From contig JAIWNF010000036.1 of NCBI GenBank assembly GCA_025093555.1, forward strand, positions 372,001-436,000: 64,000 nt of DNA, written 5' to 3'. The notes under the pieces were generated by a model, which saw only the letters and a program-made list of their open reading frames with translations, searched no databases and was not told the origin of the DNA. The stretch comes from Circinella umbellata. Taxonomy: Eukaryota; Mucoromycota; Mucoromycetes; Mucorales; Lichtheimiaceae. Position numbers and translations under genes: made by a program. Shown piece after piece: positions 1 through 12,754 of the stretch (its first letter is position 1; the number at the start of each line of letters is the position of its first letter).

Positions 1-3000
1 CATGATTTTATACCATGTCGAGAATTACGTATTATACTTACTACATTTCTCAACTCATTACCACAATATACATTGGTCAAACAATCACCAAGGGATCAAC
101 GAATTGTACGTGGGTTAAAAAAGGTGGTACGCAATCTCAAGACAGTCCATTATGGTCCATCTCAACAACATCAAGCACACAACAATAATAATATCAAGTC
201 TCCTACAGATCTTGATATAATGGATAAATCTACATGGGTCGAAAGTAGTGCTTCTCAGGCCAATCCATTATTGGACGGTTTACGTAATAGTGTATTAGGT
301 GATGATAATGCTTCTCTTGATAGTGATTTGAGCCCTGGTAATTCTCTAGCCACTCCTGAAAATCTTGATGAGCAACAAGAACAAGATATTCAGTATAGTA
401 TTACCAATGAATCAACAAGTGATTGGAGTAGTGAAGATCAAGTTATGTCCAAATTACAATATGAACGACGACGACGTGAAGAAGAAGAAGAACGACTTCG
501 TGCCGAATTTTTTACTACATCTAGTGTGTTAACTACTGAAAGTAGTGACTTACCTAGTTTGGTCAATCAAGCAACATCACAAGATGGATTCTTATCATCA
601 ACTTCGGATTTTATGCTCAGTAGTCCTACAGTTTCAAGTATTGGTGAAAAGAAACAAGCTAATAACAGCAAACGTCCTCAGTTACCAGCTGAATATATTG
701 CTGCCATGACGCATGCTGCTATGTTAAAAGCCCAACCTCAAGAAAATAATGCAACAAAAGTCAAAAAATATATTCCTGCTACTATCATGCATGATATGAA
801 CACACCTGATATCGATCGGCATATCCGTCGTATTCCTTCTAGTAAATGGTGTAAAGCATCTCCTGAGGAAAACCCAGCATACAACAAAAACAGTCAAAAC
901 AGCAAAGAAGCTAATCAACAACAGCAACAAAATCAAACACCCTCTATTGGATTGGCTCGTAAACTTTCGAGAAAAAGCATTGAACGAAGAAAAAGCGAAA
1001 AGAATTTACGTGATGTATCATCACAAGCTTCAAGTAGTGTTTCTTCCTCAGTTGCTAGTACACCTCGTCTTCAATCAGCGGATAGTAGTTATAATAACAC
1101 CAACAATACCATTAATAGCAATGGTGATCATAGCATTGTTCCAGAATTACCACCTTTGCCACCAGCCACTGATTTAGAAGCTGCATCTGCTGCAGCAACA
1201 GCACTTAGTTTCAAACTTAACCAGCAACAGCAACTACAACAACAAGCAACACAAACAACCACACCTAATAAACGTATTGTTATGATGATGGCAGCTGGTA
1301 AACAAAGTTTTGAAGCTTTACCTTATGATACTATGGCAGCACCTTCACCAGAACCATCAGGAAAACAAAATCAAGGTCATAAACGACGTTTATCAAAAAA
1401 ATTATCCAAGATTTTCAAACAGCAGCAAGCCACTGACCAAGCAGCTACAGCAACATCAACAACAGACCAGCCACCAGTACCTTTGACTGCTCGTAATATC
1501 TTAAAGAAGAAGGCATCGTTTACCAGCTCATTTCATCAAAAAATCAATACCACCCCCGTTATTACTACTCCTCCAGCAACAGCAACAGGACCAGAACCGT
1601 TTATTTTATCTCAAGAAGAATGTAGTAGTAAACTTGAAGTATCCATGGATGATACTCTTGTAATTCGTGCTCCAGCTCTCGATACTACTTCTCACAGTAG
1701 TGATAGTAATGTTGAAGTATCTACACCAACAACACCTAATAATAGTACATCCAACCAAATGCAATCACCTTCCACTACTGTGGGTCGTATTGCCGCTGAA
1801 CTGCGTGACGATGACGATGATGATATTCCAAATGTTGAATTACGTCGAAGTAGTAGCACCATAGAAAATCATACAACAGATGGGTTCTTTAAACGTCCTG
1901 CCCATGGTCCCATTTACCTGAGTCATTTGGTAGGTTCTCAACCTTTTGGTTTTGAATCTGATGCTGCTGTTAATATTCAAGAACTCGATGATGGTGATAG
2001 TAGCGATAGTAGCGACGATGATGATAACAATGGCGCTCAAGTCGTGGTTGGAAAATTAAACATGAACAACAACAAGAAACGAGGATCAAATGCTGGATTG
2101 AACCGAGGATTATCATTATCATCCTATATACCCAAACATATTCGAACTATGTCTTTAATTGTTGAACCAGATCGTCTTGGTGAATTTTCAGCTGCTGCTA
2201 CAAAGGAAGAAGAAAATCAAGAACATGCCGTTTCATCCCCTACATCCCCTGTATCAGCCACCTCTGCAGCGGTAACAGCAACACCAACAATAACAACAGT
2301 TGCTGAAGCGCCCTTGGCACTCCCAAAACCAGTATCGCCTATCATGGAACGGCAAAAGAGCTTTATTCTTTTATATCCTGCAAACAAATTAGCTCAACAA
2401 CTTTGTTTAATTGAGCGTCAAGTATTGTTCGGTGTTGAATGGGAAGAATTGGTGGATTGTCGATGGCGTAATGGTATTACAGGATCAGGTGGTGTACAAA
2501 GATTAATTCAACGATTTAATGCTGCTTGTCAATGGGTAGTCTCTGAAATTGTAACTACAGAAACACTTCAAGAACGTGTGGAAGTGATCCGTCGATTTAT
2601 TCGATTGGCACAGGTAAATATTGAAAAATTTCTCTTTATTTTTCTTTTTTCATTTTCTCTTTTGAATAGAGAATTGGATGATGAATTGGATAATTTACTA
2701 AAAAAAACATAATAAACATTACTTATTATGCCTATAGCAATGCAAGACTTATGCCAACTTTGCCACTCTTTTACAAATCCTTTTGGGTCTCCAATCACCC
2801 GCCGTTTCTCGTTTACATTCAACTTGGGCACAAGTAGGAGCAACCGATATGCGTCTTTTAGACCAACTTTCTGCATTCACATCTCCTATGAAAAATTGGA
2901 AGAATATTAGAGATAGTATGACCAAAGTAGCGGAGGAATTCGGTGATCACAGCAATCATCATCCAACAACTGGACAACAAGGATTCCCACCACCGCCACC

Positions 3001-3343
3001 ACCGCCACAAAATCATGATATTACAACTGATGCAGGAGGTTGTATTCCATTTTTGGGTATTTACCTTTCCGACCTTGTCTTTAATTCAGAATTACCACCT
3101 TATATTGAACCTGTGAAAACGAACAAAACAACATGCGATTCTTTAATGTTACAACAACCTTTGGTGAATTTCCGTAAACATCGAATTACTGCCACTGTTA
3201 TTAAACGTGTGTTGACATTCCAAAATTTGGCTCGAAGATACCCATTTACGCCGGAACCAGAACTTTTCCGATTATGTCTTGATCTTAAATCAGTAGTAGA
3301 TACTGAAAAGATTCGAAAATTAAGTCATGATATTGAGCCTTAA
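1..3343 (+). CDS. Ras-family guanine nucleotide exchange factor (Lte1/Cdc25-type), 5' partial
   Basis: Exons 1..2613 and 2738..3343. The frame is open from base 1, so the start lies outside the window; 1072 residues are visible. The first ~50 residues (FIPCREL...PRDQRIVRGLKKVV) resemble a RasGEF N-terminal module. A long Ser/Thr/Gln/Asn-rich disordered region follows. The catalytic CDC25 domain occupies roughly the last 300 residues: ERQVLFGVEWEELVDCRW, then IRRFIRLAQ, then across the intron CKTYANFATLLQILLGLQSP and PFLGIYLSDLVF. These are the helix motifs by which RasGEFs open Ras-like GTPases to release GDP. The 124-nt intron is placed by phase and by restoring the conserved FIxLA..C...NF..L core. 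A poly-Pro insert lies just before PFLGIYLSDL. The N-module, long spacer and C-terminal GEF layout resembles yeast Lte1, but the exact orthologue is not certain. Confidence 0.85.
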
Positions 3344-3882
3344 AGAGCTTTCCCTATTCTTTTACCTTTTCTCTACATACAACTTCTCTATTAAGAAAAA
3401 AAAAAACTCAAAAAAACCCCCCAAAAAAAGCCCCCCCCCTTTTCTTTAAATATTGTAATTTCCTACTTTTTCACTTTCATATATAGATGTTTATATACGC
3501 CTTTTTCTTTTTCTTTGTTTCTTAATTATATTTTACATTAGTCTTTATATTATTATTTTCATTATTTCTATAGTTGTGATACCCATTTCCCTTATTATTA
3601 TCAGTATATTACTTATAAATATATTCGTATATACAAAGCTGTCTAAATCTATGTTTATATTCTATTAATATGGCCATTACCAATTCAATTTAAGGGATCT
3701 TATTACTGCTCCTGTGCACATGAAGCACTTTTTATTTCTCCCCATTATTAAATATGACAAATATTTGTGCATAAATAATTAAATTTTACAGCAATTTATT
3801 TATCAATAGTAATATAAATATCAAGTAACGAATATAATTTACAAAGGGAAGCAAGGAAAAAAAAAAGAGACATAATAATCAT
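3344..3882. other. Convergent 3' intergenic region
   Basis: This 539-bp spacer lies between the 3' ends of the RasGEF gene (+) and the calmodulin-like gene (-). It holds A runs and C runs near 3400-3440 and otherwise AT-rich sequence. No gene is seen; both 3' untranslated regions presumably lie here. Confidence 0.6.
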
Positions 3883-4517
3883 TTATAATGCATTAGGGAT
3901 TAATCTCTTGAATTCTTTAAAATCAATCATACCATCATTATTTGTATCAGCATCATCCATCATATCCTTTAATTCTTGTTGTGTCAATTTTTCTCCCAAC
4001 TTGTTCATCACTTCTTCTAATTCATTGATACTAATAAACCCATCCCCATTCTTGTCAAATGCATGGAAACACTGTTTTAATTCATCATTTTCATGTGAAC
4101 TAAATCGTTTATTCTTGTTACCTCCTGGAGGAAATGTTTCTGATCGTTTTGGGTTGCCTTTTTCTTTTTGTTGTTGTTGAGTTGGTGGAGGTAAATGACG
4201 TGTCATGGCAACCACAAATTCATTGAAATCAATACAACCATCACGATTACTGTCAACTGCTTTAACAATCGACTCAATTTCTTCGGTAGAACCATTGACG
4301 TTAAGACTTTTTAAAATGTCACCAAATTCCTTGACAGTAATACCGCCATCATTATCGCGATCATATAAAGAGAAAGCTACGGGAAAGGGAAAAACGAATA
4401 AGTATAATAACTTGACGTTTTTCTTTTTTTCTCCTTAAAAAAAAAAGAAAAATCTCGGTGGGTTCATTTACCTTGCTTTAAACTATCTAATTCTTCTTGA
4501 GTAATGTTCTTATTCAT
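3883..4517 (-). CDS. Calmodulin-like four-EF-hand protein with extended central linker
   Basis: Exons 4472..4517 and 3883..4376 give 179 residues. Four canonical EF-hand loops are seen, starting at D21 (DRDNDGGITVKE), D57 (DSNRDGCIDFNE), D123 (DKNGDGFISINE) and D159 (DTNNDGMIDFKE). Each has acidic residues at positions 1, 3 or 5 and 12, so all four should bind calcium. The start MNKNITQEELDSLKQ matches the calmodulin N-terminal helix. Unlike calmodulin (~149 residues), EF2 and EF3 are separated by about 40 residues rich in Pro, Gln, Lys and Gly (residues 74-113). The protein is therefore a calmodulin-like sensor, not the ubiquitous calmodulin. The first intron sits just after codon 15. Target proteins cannot be read from the sequence. 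Confidence 0.88.
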
Positions 4518-4870
4518 GATGTGTAAGTTTTTCTTTTTGCTAAAAAAAAAAAAAAAAAAAAAAAAGAGAAACAAAAAACTTATTTTTTGGCCGGGTTCAT
4601 TACTTAAAGTCTGACTGGGAACTTAATGCAGTTAATTACTTCAAAAAGCCCGCTTCGGCTAGTTCACTTAAATTAGTTCTGGGGTCCAACTTTTTTGAAA
4701 CGAAGTTGTCATTTTATGTTTAATTTTCTCATTGGAAACAAAAAAAAAAACGACGCCAAGTCCTATGTGATTATATTTGGTAAAGTGAATAATTTAATCA
4801 AGGTTAAAATGTTTATCCTTATTTTAAAAAAAAATGGAACTTCCAATTAGTTTATTTTTATTTTTATTAA
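4518..4870. other. Intergenic region upstream of the calmodulin-like gene
   Basis: This is the promoter side of the calmodulin-like gene and the 3' side of ndc1. It contains a poly-A run of about 25 nt at 4541-4565 and a small GC-rich inverted repeat, AGCC/GGCT, at 4648-4661. No coding potential was seen. Confidence 0.5.
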
Positions 4871-7596
4871 TTATTCTCTAAATTCTACAAAGCTTTCCCA
4901 TTTTTCAGCATATTGCTTTGAAACTCGAATTTCATCTGTATATCCTCGGAATGATGTTACGATTTGGTAAATGGCTTCTCGTAATGCTATATATATATAT
5001 ATATATAAATATATATATATAAATAAACAAATAGAAGGTTAACGATTTTTGATATTCAAGCTTCTTTTCTTTTCCTTTTTTTATTTTTTGTTTGTATATA
5101 ATATATGTTTTACCTAACAACACGATTTCTGGTTCCATCAACATGACATCTCCGCTATAACCATGTGGTAAGTTCTTGTATGAAGCAGGTGGTGTACGTA
5201 CAAGACGTTCAATATCAATCACACTTGCTAATAAAGTATCCAACACTTTACCAATATCACGTTGAACCAATCCAAAAGGATCTTCATTAATAGATGCTGC
5301 TGTCAAACTTCCCAATGCTATAAAATATTAGGCGTTGATTTTGTGTTGTTAGTAACATATAAATACATATAATTTCAACCAAATATAAATTTATCTTACA
5401 TTGTGCTGACCACAAAAGGACAGGGTAATTACTAAAAATTTGACGAATCTTTTGTTCAGCAGTAACTTTTGACATTTCTTGTACATAAGGTACTTGTGCA
5501 ACCCGCTTTTGTGCATTTTGTAATAATGTGAACATTTTATGTTTAGGTGCTACCAATTGTTGTTGCTGCTCTTGTTGTTGAAGAGGTGTTAAGATGGAAC
5601 GTATCGATCCAATATTATGCGTTGATGATGGTGTAAAAAGTGAACCGGTACGATCATCCAAGATGATAGGATCTGTTTTTGGTTTGGAGAATACATCCAT
5701 ATCGTTTAACTTAATTTGGTTCGGTGGTGCTACTTCCTCTTTACGAACTGGTGCTGATGCAACGGCTATATATAAAGAAAAGGTTACTATGATACTTTGA
5801 CATACACACATACACACACACACACACACGCATATATATATATATATAAGAAAAATGAAAAATACCTGGTTTGACACCTGTATACTCAATACTAATGTTC
5901 TTACGTAATGCATTTAAAACATTCATACATTCTCGAGATACTTGAATCCATGCGGTATTGTTATTATTAGTTCCCATATCATTGAAAAGTCCAATACGTC
6001 CTGTTGGTCGTTTAGTTGCAATTTCAGCAAGTTCGGAAAATGCAGTAGCCTAAAATAAATAAATTAATATCGTGAACCCATTTTCCTTTTCCTTATTATA
6101 TATATATATATACCTGCACAAATGGATCTTTATCATCTTTTAAACCACTAATCAAACAATCATATGCGTTCTTATAGTCATTGGTAATCACTTCTTGCTA
6201 GATATATATATATATATATTAGTTATCAATTATTACAGGTATATGCATTTAAAAAAATAAAAGATAAAATATATAACATACCACAGCAAAATAAACATCT
6301 AGTACCCGATCGCCCATGTTCCAGGAAATCATAGCAATACAACCACCTAGGTACATGCGTGTAAGCATAATCAAATCATACCAGCTAAATCGAACTACTG
6401 GTGCATACAAAATACTATATCATTATGTTAGTATATGTGATAATGAGATCAGAGTAAACCTTATTTTACCTGCGGAACATGCCGAAAAAATTAGCAAAAG
6501 TAGCAAGATCAGCAGCGATTCGATATACTAATCCACCAAAGATCATAAAAGCAATATATGTAAAACCAAATACATAAGCTGTAGATTTCATGCTTTCAAA
6601 TACTACAGTAGCAGTACTCAATTTGAGTGCCATAGCAGGTGGTTGCTAATTTATAAATAAAATATTAACTATTACCATCCAGTCAATATATGTATATATA
6701 TTATTATTATAATCTTACCCGAACAGAAGGAATATGCATGACATTATTATTATCTTTGATATATTTAACAGCAAAATAGAGTCCCAAGGTACCAGCAAAT
6801 ACATTAATGAACAAACTATCTTCATTTAATTGTCGAAGTCCATATCTATCACTAATTAAATTAAAATAAACAATGTAAGCTTTTATTGAACAATCCCACC
6901 AAACAACTCCAATAAGAAAATTTTTACCCATGAGGATGAACAAATAGACTTGTATTATATGTATCGCCGCAGAGTGTTCGAAAATAGGATCGAACAATGG
7001 CTACACCTGATAAGATATGAAAAATAATAGTTAACCAAGTATCACTTGAAGATACTTTGTTCATGAATTCGGAAGCATTACTTGAAGGAATTGGTTTCCA
7101 TACTATTAATAACAATAATAATAAAATTAGTCAAGAACATAGATCAAAATAAATAGAAAAAAAGGTGGATCTCTATTAATCAAATTTATAATTATAATTA
7201 TTAACCAAAAGAAAAAACAAAAAGAAAAACTTACGCGTGAATTTGCAATAGCGAGTCAGGGACACAATTCCGTTAAAGAAAAACAACAAAGTAGCATGTT
7301 GAATTGTAGTGAATATTGAATAACGATTTGGAAATGCTAAATAGAATTAATTACAAAGTTAAATTTTTTCATTTAATAAACAAGCATGCTAACTTATTAT
7401 TATTATTATTATTACCAAACGATGCTTGAAAACAGATGGTTGTAAAAAGTGAAATCACAGCCAGTGCAATACATGCTGATCGAATTCGTCGTTTTTCTGT
7501 TATTTTATATGCTTCTTTATATGAACTACATGTTGGAAGTTCCTTTTTTTGTGTCGTTGGAGGTTGCGTTGATGCAAAGGAAAATAATGAATTCAT
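4871..7596 (-). CDS. ndc1: Nuclear pore / spindle pole body membrane nucleoporin Ndc1
   Basis: Eleven exons: 7416..7596, 7235..7336, 6928..7102, 6719..6851, 6470..6645, 6282..6414, 6114..6197, 5866..6049, 5400..5765, 5114..5317 and 4871..4986. All phases agree and give 617 residues, close to yeast Ndc1 and fission yeast Cut11. The N-terminal half has several hydrophobic segments (IRSACIALAVISLFTTICF; ATLLFFFNGIVSL; a segment around AGTLGLYFAV; YVFGFTYIAFMIFGGLVY). The soluble C-terminal half carries LLASVIDIERLVRTPPAS and AIYQIVTSFRGY...YAEKWESFVEF, typical of the Ndc1 C-terminus. The family anchors pore complexes and inserts spindle pole bodies into the nuclear envelope. The start at 7596 was chosen over an upstream in-frame codon at 7695 because the latter lies in an A/T-rich leader. 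Several introns contain (TA)n or (CA)n tracts. Confidence 0.85.
5811..5848. repeat. (CA)n-(TA)n microsatellite in an ndc1 intron
   Basis: CA repeats run directly into TA repeats inside the ndc1 intron 5766-5865. Other ndc1 introns have pure (TA)n tracts at about 4989-5006, 6099-6112 and 6203-6219, some lying right at the 3' splice site, so that the acceptor AG is the end of the TA tract. Confidence 0.8.
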
Positions 7597-9406
7597 GGGT
7601 TGTATTAATATGAGGTATGCAGAAAAATTTAGGAGGGGGGTGGGGAAAACCAAAGGATATTTTTTTTTTTGTCGCGTCAAAAAAAAAAAAATCACATAAA
7701 ACCAAAAAGGAAGTCCGCTACTGTTTTCGCTCCATTACTATCTAATATCTCTTCTACTTTTCTAAGAATATATAGAATATTGCTATTCATGAACTTAACA
7801 AAAATAACATAGTCTGGAGAGCTTATTTATTATATTAGACAGCGAGATACTGAGATATGTAACTGTTTTAGAAATACATAAATATAGCTTATTATTAAGC
7901 ACAGACAAAAGCTACGTATTTCTCACCTTCACATAAATATTGTAAAATAGTAGGTGTGTATGTAAGTTTTTTGAAAATTCAATTTGTATATTTACGGATC
8001 GAATAAAAGAAGCTTCTATTAGGGTTTTGTACGCATAAGTTATTGAGAAGAGTTGAAATAAAGTTAATAGCCCTCCCGTGGTCCGATGTAAAATATGGAT
8101 TCGATTCAACTTGTTTCCCTACCCTGGTTTGGTATAATCTAATCGTAACGTTTTGAGCTATTCAAACATTTAGCTGCATTGAACACTTTACGTAGTTACT
8201 TTTTCGTCATGTACGAGTGGAATGTTGGGCTATTACCGTTAATTTCAATAGCAACTACATATTCAGCGTTGATGCCGATGAAGTAGTATTAGCGATAAAT
8301 ATGATATATTGTATTCTTGACATGCTACATTTCTTCATAGATGTTATAACTATTAGGCAGTCTCGTGTGTTTATAGATGGTACGATGAAAAAAAAGCAAA
8401 CGTAACGTTGTAAGAGATAAAAAAAAATATTTATAAATGATTTAGTAGTTAGTGTGATTACTGAATTAATGACAAGTCTTGAAGAAATATATATATATAT
8501 ATATCCTGTAAGATCCAACTTGAAGATTGTCTATTAAATAAGTTCATCAATGTTGGTACATACCAAAAACCTTAAATATCGCAAAGGCATAAATAAATAA
8601 TTATGAAATACTCTGTGGAATGTACTGTTTCATTTGAAACAGGATCTATTTGCTGGCGAGTCCATAAACATTCAGAGTATGTGATAAAAGTTGTAGTCGC
8701 GTGTAGTATATATTTATCACTACTATTACTTTTTCAGTTATACTGTCTCAGTAGTAAAAACTTTGTTTATCTTTGAATAATCATATTATTGAATTTATTT
8801 TATAAATATTAACCATTGTACTTTAAAAAGCTGTGCCTGAAAAAGAAAAAAAAATGTTGGCTTTGCAGGAACACTTTGGCATGCTATTTTACTTTGTTCT
8901 CAATAGCATATTACTATCATCAGAACAAGGAGCTGTCCAAACTTTGACCCATCAGGTGGAATTCGAAAAATACTTCAATAAAGAATCGCTCTACTCAGTG
9001 TTGTGTGTTTTTTAAAAGTGAACTTTTCAAAGGCAAAAATTGAACTTTGGATGATGCCAAAGCGAATTTGGAAGATTTACAAAAACGAACTTTGACCAAC
9101 CAAAAAAAGGAAACTTGGAAAAGCCGACACTAGTGTCCTGAATTGTGCGACACTGTTTTTTTTTAAAAGTGCGACACTTTGATTTTTTTTTTTCTTGCGA
9201 CATCATTTTGGGCAAAAAGTGTATACCCTCCTTCTCCCTTCTTCTCCTTCTTCAAAGAAGCAAAACACTCGTTTTCTTTCCCTTTTTTTCTTCAACCATA
9301 TTTCAGCGTGGCTACCGACTTACCATTACCTACCACCTCCTCATCCCATCAACGCCAAAGCTCCATCTCCATTAAACAAGAAAGGCAACGGAGTTGGTAT
9401 CAGAGG
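7597..9406. other. Divergent intergenic region ndc1 / gda1
   Basis: This 1.8-kb AT-rich spacer lies between the starts of ndc1 (-) and gda1 (+), so both promoters should lie here. The gda1-proximal part (8935-9210) has repeated short motifs: AACTTTGACC at about 8939 and 9088, and GCGACA three times between 9147 and 9202. Only short open frames occur and none looks conserved. An open frame runs upstream of the gda1 start (9179-9406) without coding character. Confidence 0.5.
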
Positions 9407-11210
9407 ATGATGAATACTGCAAAATCACGTAAAACGTTGCTTATCAAATGTGCTGTTGGCGCATCAGCTATTTTATTGTTACTATGGTTATTATTTCCAA
9501 GCGAACGATATCAACAATTATCAGGTTCACAATCTAACACAGGTGTTGCTGAACAACAACAACAACAGCAACGACCCTCGGCAGAACACCAGGGTAATAC
9601 AGGTAAAAAACCCGTTTCTTTCTTTTTAGCTGAATACACCATTATGTCTCTTGTGTAAAGTTTTGTGTGCGTAAAAGGAAAAGAATTGAATCCCTTTTGA
9701 CATTGGGAAAATAAAAATAGCATTTGACTATATATACTGAATTGCATAAATGCTAATTATAGTGATGACGCCTGATCCAAAATTGGAATCGTCAGCAGAT
9801 CCAACTACTAGTTCATCGCCATCTCCTTCATCACCTGATTCTGAACATTGCAGTACACCTCACCCCGGTCGACCACTAATTCAATATGCACTTATGATTG
9901 ATGCTGGTTCTTCTGGTTCAAGAATTCATGTTTATCGATTCAACTTTTGCAGAGAACAACCTGAATTAGAAGACGAAGTATTTTATCCCATTGAACCTGG
10001 ACTTTCTTCCTATAAAGATGACGCAGAAGGTGCTGCAAAGTCTTTGGATGAACTAATGCAAGTAGCACTCGATAAGGTACCTGCCGACTTACACCATTGT
10101 ACTCCGATTGAATTAAAAGCAACGGCTGGTTTACGTTTATTGGGTGAAAGTCGAAGTAAAAAGATTTTAGATGCTGTACGAACACGTTTGGAAACACAAT
10201 ATCCTTTCCCTATTGCTGGTGGTGAAAATGGAGTCGAGATTATGGATGGAAAAGATGAAGGTAAAAATATATTATAGAATATAGAGAAGGAATGTAAATA
10301 TATGCAGGATGGAGAAGGAATAATCATGGGAATGTTGCTATTAAAATTAATCAAATCATAAATTTAAATAGGCGTGTATGCTTGGATCACAGTCAATTAT
10401 TTATTGGGTTCATTAAAAAAGGGTGGTTCAGCAGCTGTATTTGATCTTGGTGGTGGATCTACACAAATTGTGTTTGAACCAACTTTTGATGATGAAAGTG
10501 CCATGGCCGAAGGTGAACACAAGTATTTATTAGATTATGGAGAGTCACAATACACATTATATCAACACTCTTATTTGGGCTATGGTTTGAACGAAGCTCG
10601 TAAACGTATCAAGAATGAAATGATAGAAACATGGAAAGATGAAGCTGAACGATCAGGTCATGTATACCATCCATGCTTACCTGCAAATCATACCGAGACC
10701 ATCATTTATGGCGACGATGGTAAAAAGATGACTTTGATTGGTACAGGGGCAGGTCACGCACAATGTCGTGGTGTTGTTGAACGCGTTTTCAACAAGGACA
10801 AGATTTGTGCTCTTGCACCTTGTGCATTCGATGGCATGTATCAACCTCCTATTACTGAAACATTCACTGCTCGTGATCTTTACGTATTCTCGTTCTTTTA
10901 CGATTTAACTCAACCTTTGGGTATGCCTTCCGAATTCTCTGTTCAAGAATTAGGCGAATTGACTGAAAGTGTATGCAGTGGTGAAACTCAACCTTTTAAA
11001 CATGTACCTGATGCTATTGAGGCATTAATGAACAAACCTGATTACTGCTTGGATTTGACGTATATTCATGGTTTATTACGAATTGGTTATGATGTTCCAC
11101 CAGAACGTTTGGTTCGTACAGCAAAGAAGATTCGTGGTGCAGAGACTGGTTGGTGTTTGGGTGCTTCTATTGCCATGATTGATGAAGCTCAAATTTGTCA
11201 AGTGAATTAA
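9407..11210 (+). CDS. gda1: Golgi guanosine diphosphatase (GDA1/CD39 family)
   Basis: Exons 9407..9602, 9763..10260 and 10372..11210 give 510 residues (yeast Gda1 is 518). The family hydrolyses the GDP left after mannosyl transfer in the Golgi lumen, giving GMP for nucleotide-sugar antiport. The sequence shows type II topology: a short cytosolic tail, one membrane segment (residues ~11-30) and a Gln/Ser/Pro-rich stem. Apyrase conserved regions are clear: DAGSSGSR at D112, ATAGLRLL, DEGVYAWITVNYLLG spanning intron 2 with its catalytic Glu, and DLGGGSTQIVFEP at D256. The start was put at the first ATG of ATGATGAAT directly before the basic-hydrophobic anchor. Exon 1 has two in-phase 5' splice sites (GT at 9594 or 9603), which differ by three residues in the stem. 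Confidence 0.9.
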
Positions 11211-11453
11211 AATAACATACATATAAAAACGCTTTTACAATAGATTATTATTATAGTTATTATAATGATTTTTTGTTTTCTCATCTTCTCCCACAAAAAT
11301 ACACACGCACATTCTGTTCATATTATTTATACTATTATTGTTTTATTCCTTTATATTTTTTTTCTAATTTGCGTTGTTGATATTTATTTTTCTCAAAACC
11401 ATTACACACATTGCACAAAACAATATTTCACGACTTTCCCTTTTGATTTCTCT

Positions 11454-11458
<5 letters not shown>

Positions 11459-11524
<66 letters not shown>
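11459..11524. repeat. (CT)n-(CA)n microsatellite
   Basis: About 26 CT units are followed by about 7 CA units, 250 bp downstream of the gda1 stop codon. Open frames across it (all SL or RE repeats) are artefacts of the repeat. Confidence 0.95.
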
Positions 11525-12728
11525 ACACACAAACAACAAACATATACGCACACACATTTGTGTTTTAATTTCTTTTTACAATAATTAGTGCCTTTTAGAA
11601 TGTTACAAAAAAAAATTATCAGGCACGGGATTTTTTTTTTCATCATGCATATCGGATGGACCAAACTTAATGCTCTCTTGAAGGATTCTTTTTTTCTTGT
11701 TTAAGCGATGACAAATATAAAAAATTCGTCCAAGTTAATGTCAATATTACAATTTAAAACCTTTTCGATCTTGAATTAGTGGCACGGACAGAATACATGA
11801 TTTTCTGATGATGTAATCATTTCTTTTTGTAGTTTACACTGATAGCTCAACTGTAATTATGATACATGACATTATTTATTACTGTATATTCTTAAAATAT
11901 CTATGGTATATATATATATATATACGTATATTCGAGGCAGTTTCTATATTAGTATCTATTTTTTAGTACGTAAATAATTCTGCACCGAGGATCTACTGTA
12001 TAATAAATTCTGTATCATTTGCATACAAATATGATAGTGTGTATACCTATACGCCTTACTTTGCACCGATTTGTGCCTGCGTTATCTTGAATGACGCATA
12101 TACAGAAGAAAAAGTAATTGAGATGAGAGGGGGATTATAAAATATAAATATAAAAAAGATAAGGCTGTCATAAACTATGATACATCTCGCAATTTGTTGT
12201 GCGATTTTTTAGTAACATTCATGAATAATTTTTTCGATTATCAAGATACATATCATGTATATTGTTTTTTCAGATATTAATATTAGCAAACAAGTTATAA
12301 TCACGTCAATAACCCCCGCCTCCCTTTTTTTTATTTCTTTTCATAGTTGTTCTCCTTCCTTTTCTTTTAAGTAAATATAAACCAAAGTTTGGTTGCGACT
12401 TTTTGGATTGATTATCTACAGCAATAGATCATTATTGTATGTTAACAATATAAGATTTGAAAAATAAATAACTTAAACAAATGCAGAAGTAAACAAGTAG
12501 ATATCAATAACTATTTGTTTGTTATGGTTACATTTTGCCGAGTTTTTGGATTTGAGGTATCATTTTCAGTGATGTTATTGATGCTGGATGTTCTACAATG
12601 CTCATTAACAATGATACTTGATAAATTGGTAAGGGATGGTGATCCTAAAGAAAAAAATCTATCTTCATGATAACACTAATAATAACACTAATATATATAC
12701 GTATATATCTGCATTCTATAAACAAAGA

Positions 12729-12754
12729 GTAGTGGTAGTACCGCTTACCACTAC
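12729..12754. repeat. Perfect 9-bp inverted repeat
   Basis: GTAGTGGTA and TACCACTAC flank an 8-nt loop in gene-free DNA. It could form a small hairpin or be a dyad protein site. No target-site duplication or transposon context was recognised. Confidence 0.6.

Noticed and set aside
4640..4690. GC-rich AGCCCGCTTCGGCT as a third copy of the hairpin repeat
   Set aside because: It shares only CGCTTCG with the two copies near 55-56 kb; flanking blocks do not match.
8050..8110. Possible tRNA-like T-arm (GGATTCGATTC)
   Set aside because: No acceptor stem, D-arm or anticodon arm could be matched around it.
9179..9406. Longer N-terminus for gda1
   Set aside because: The upstream frame is Phe/Ser-rich leader; the type II anchor begins directly after the ATG at 9407, fitting family length.
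11265..11664. Open frames on both strands over the CT/CA repeat
   Set aside because: They encode only SL/RE/CV-type repeats made by the microsatellite.
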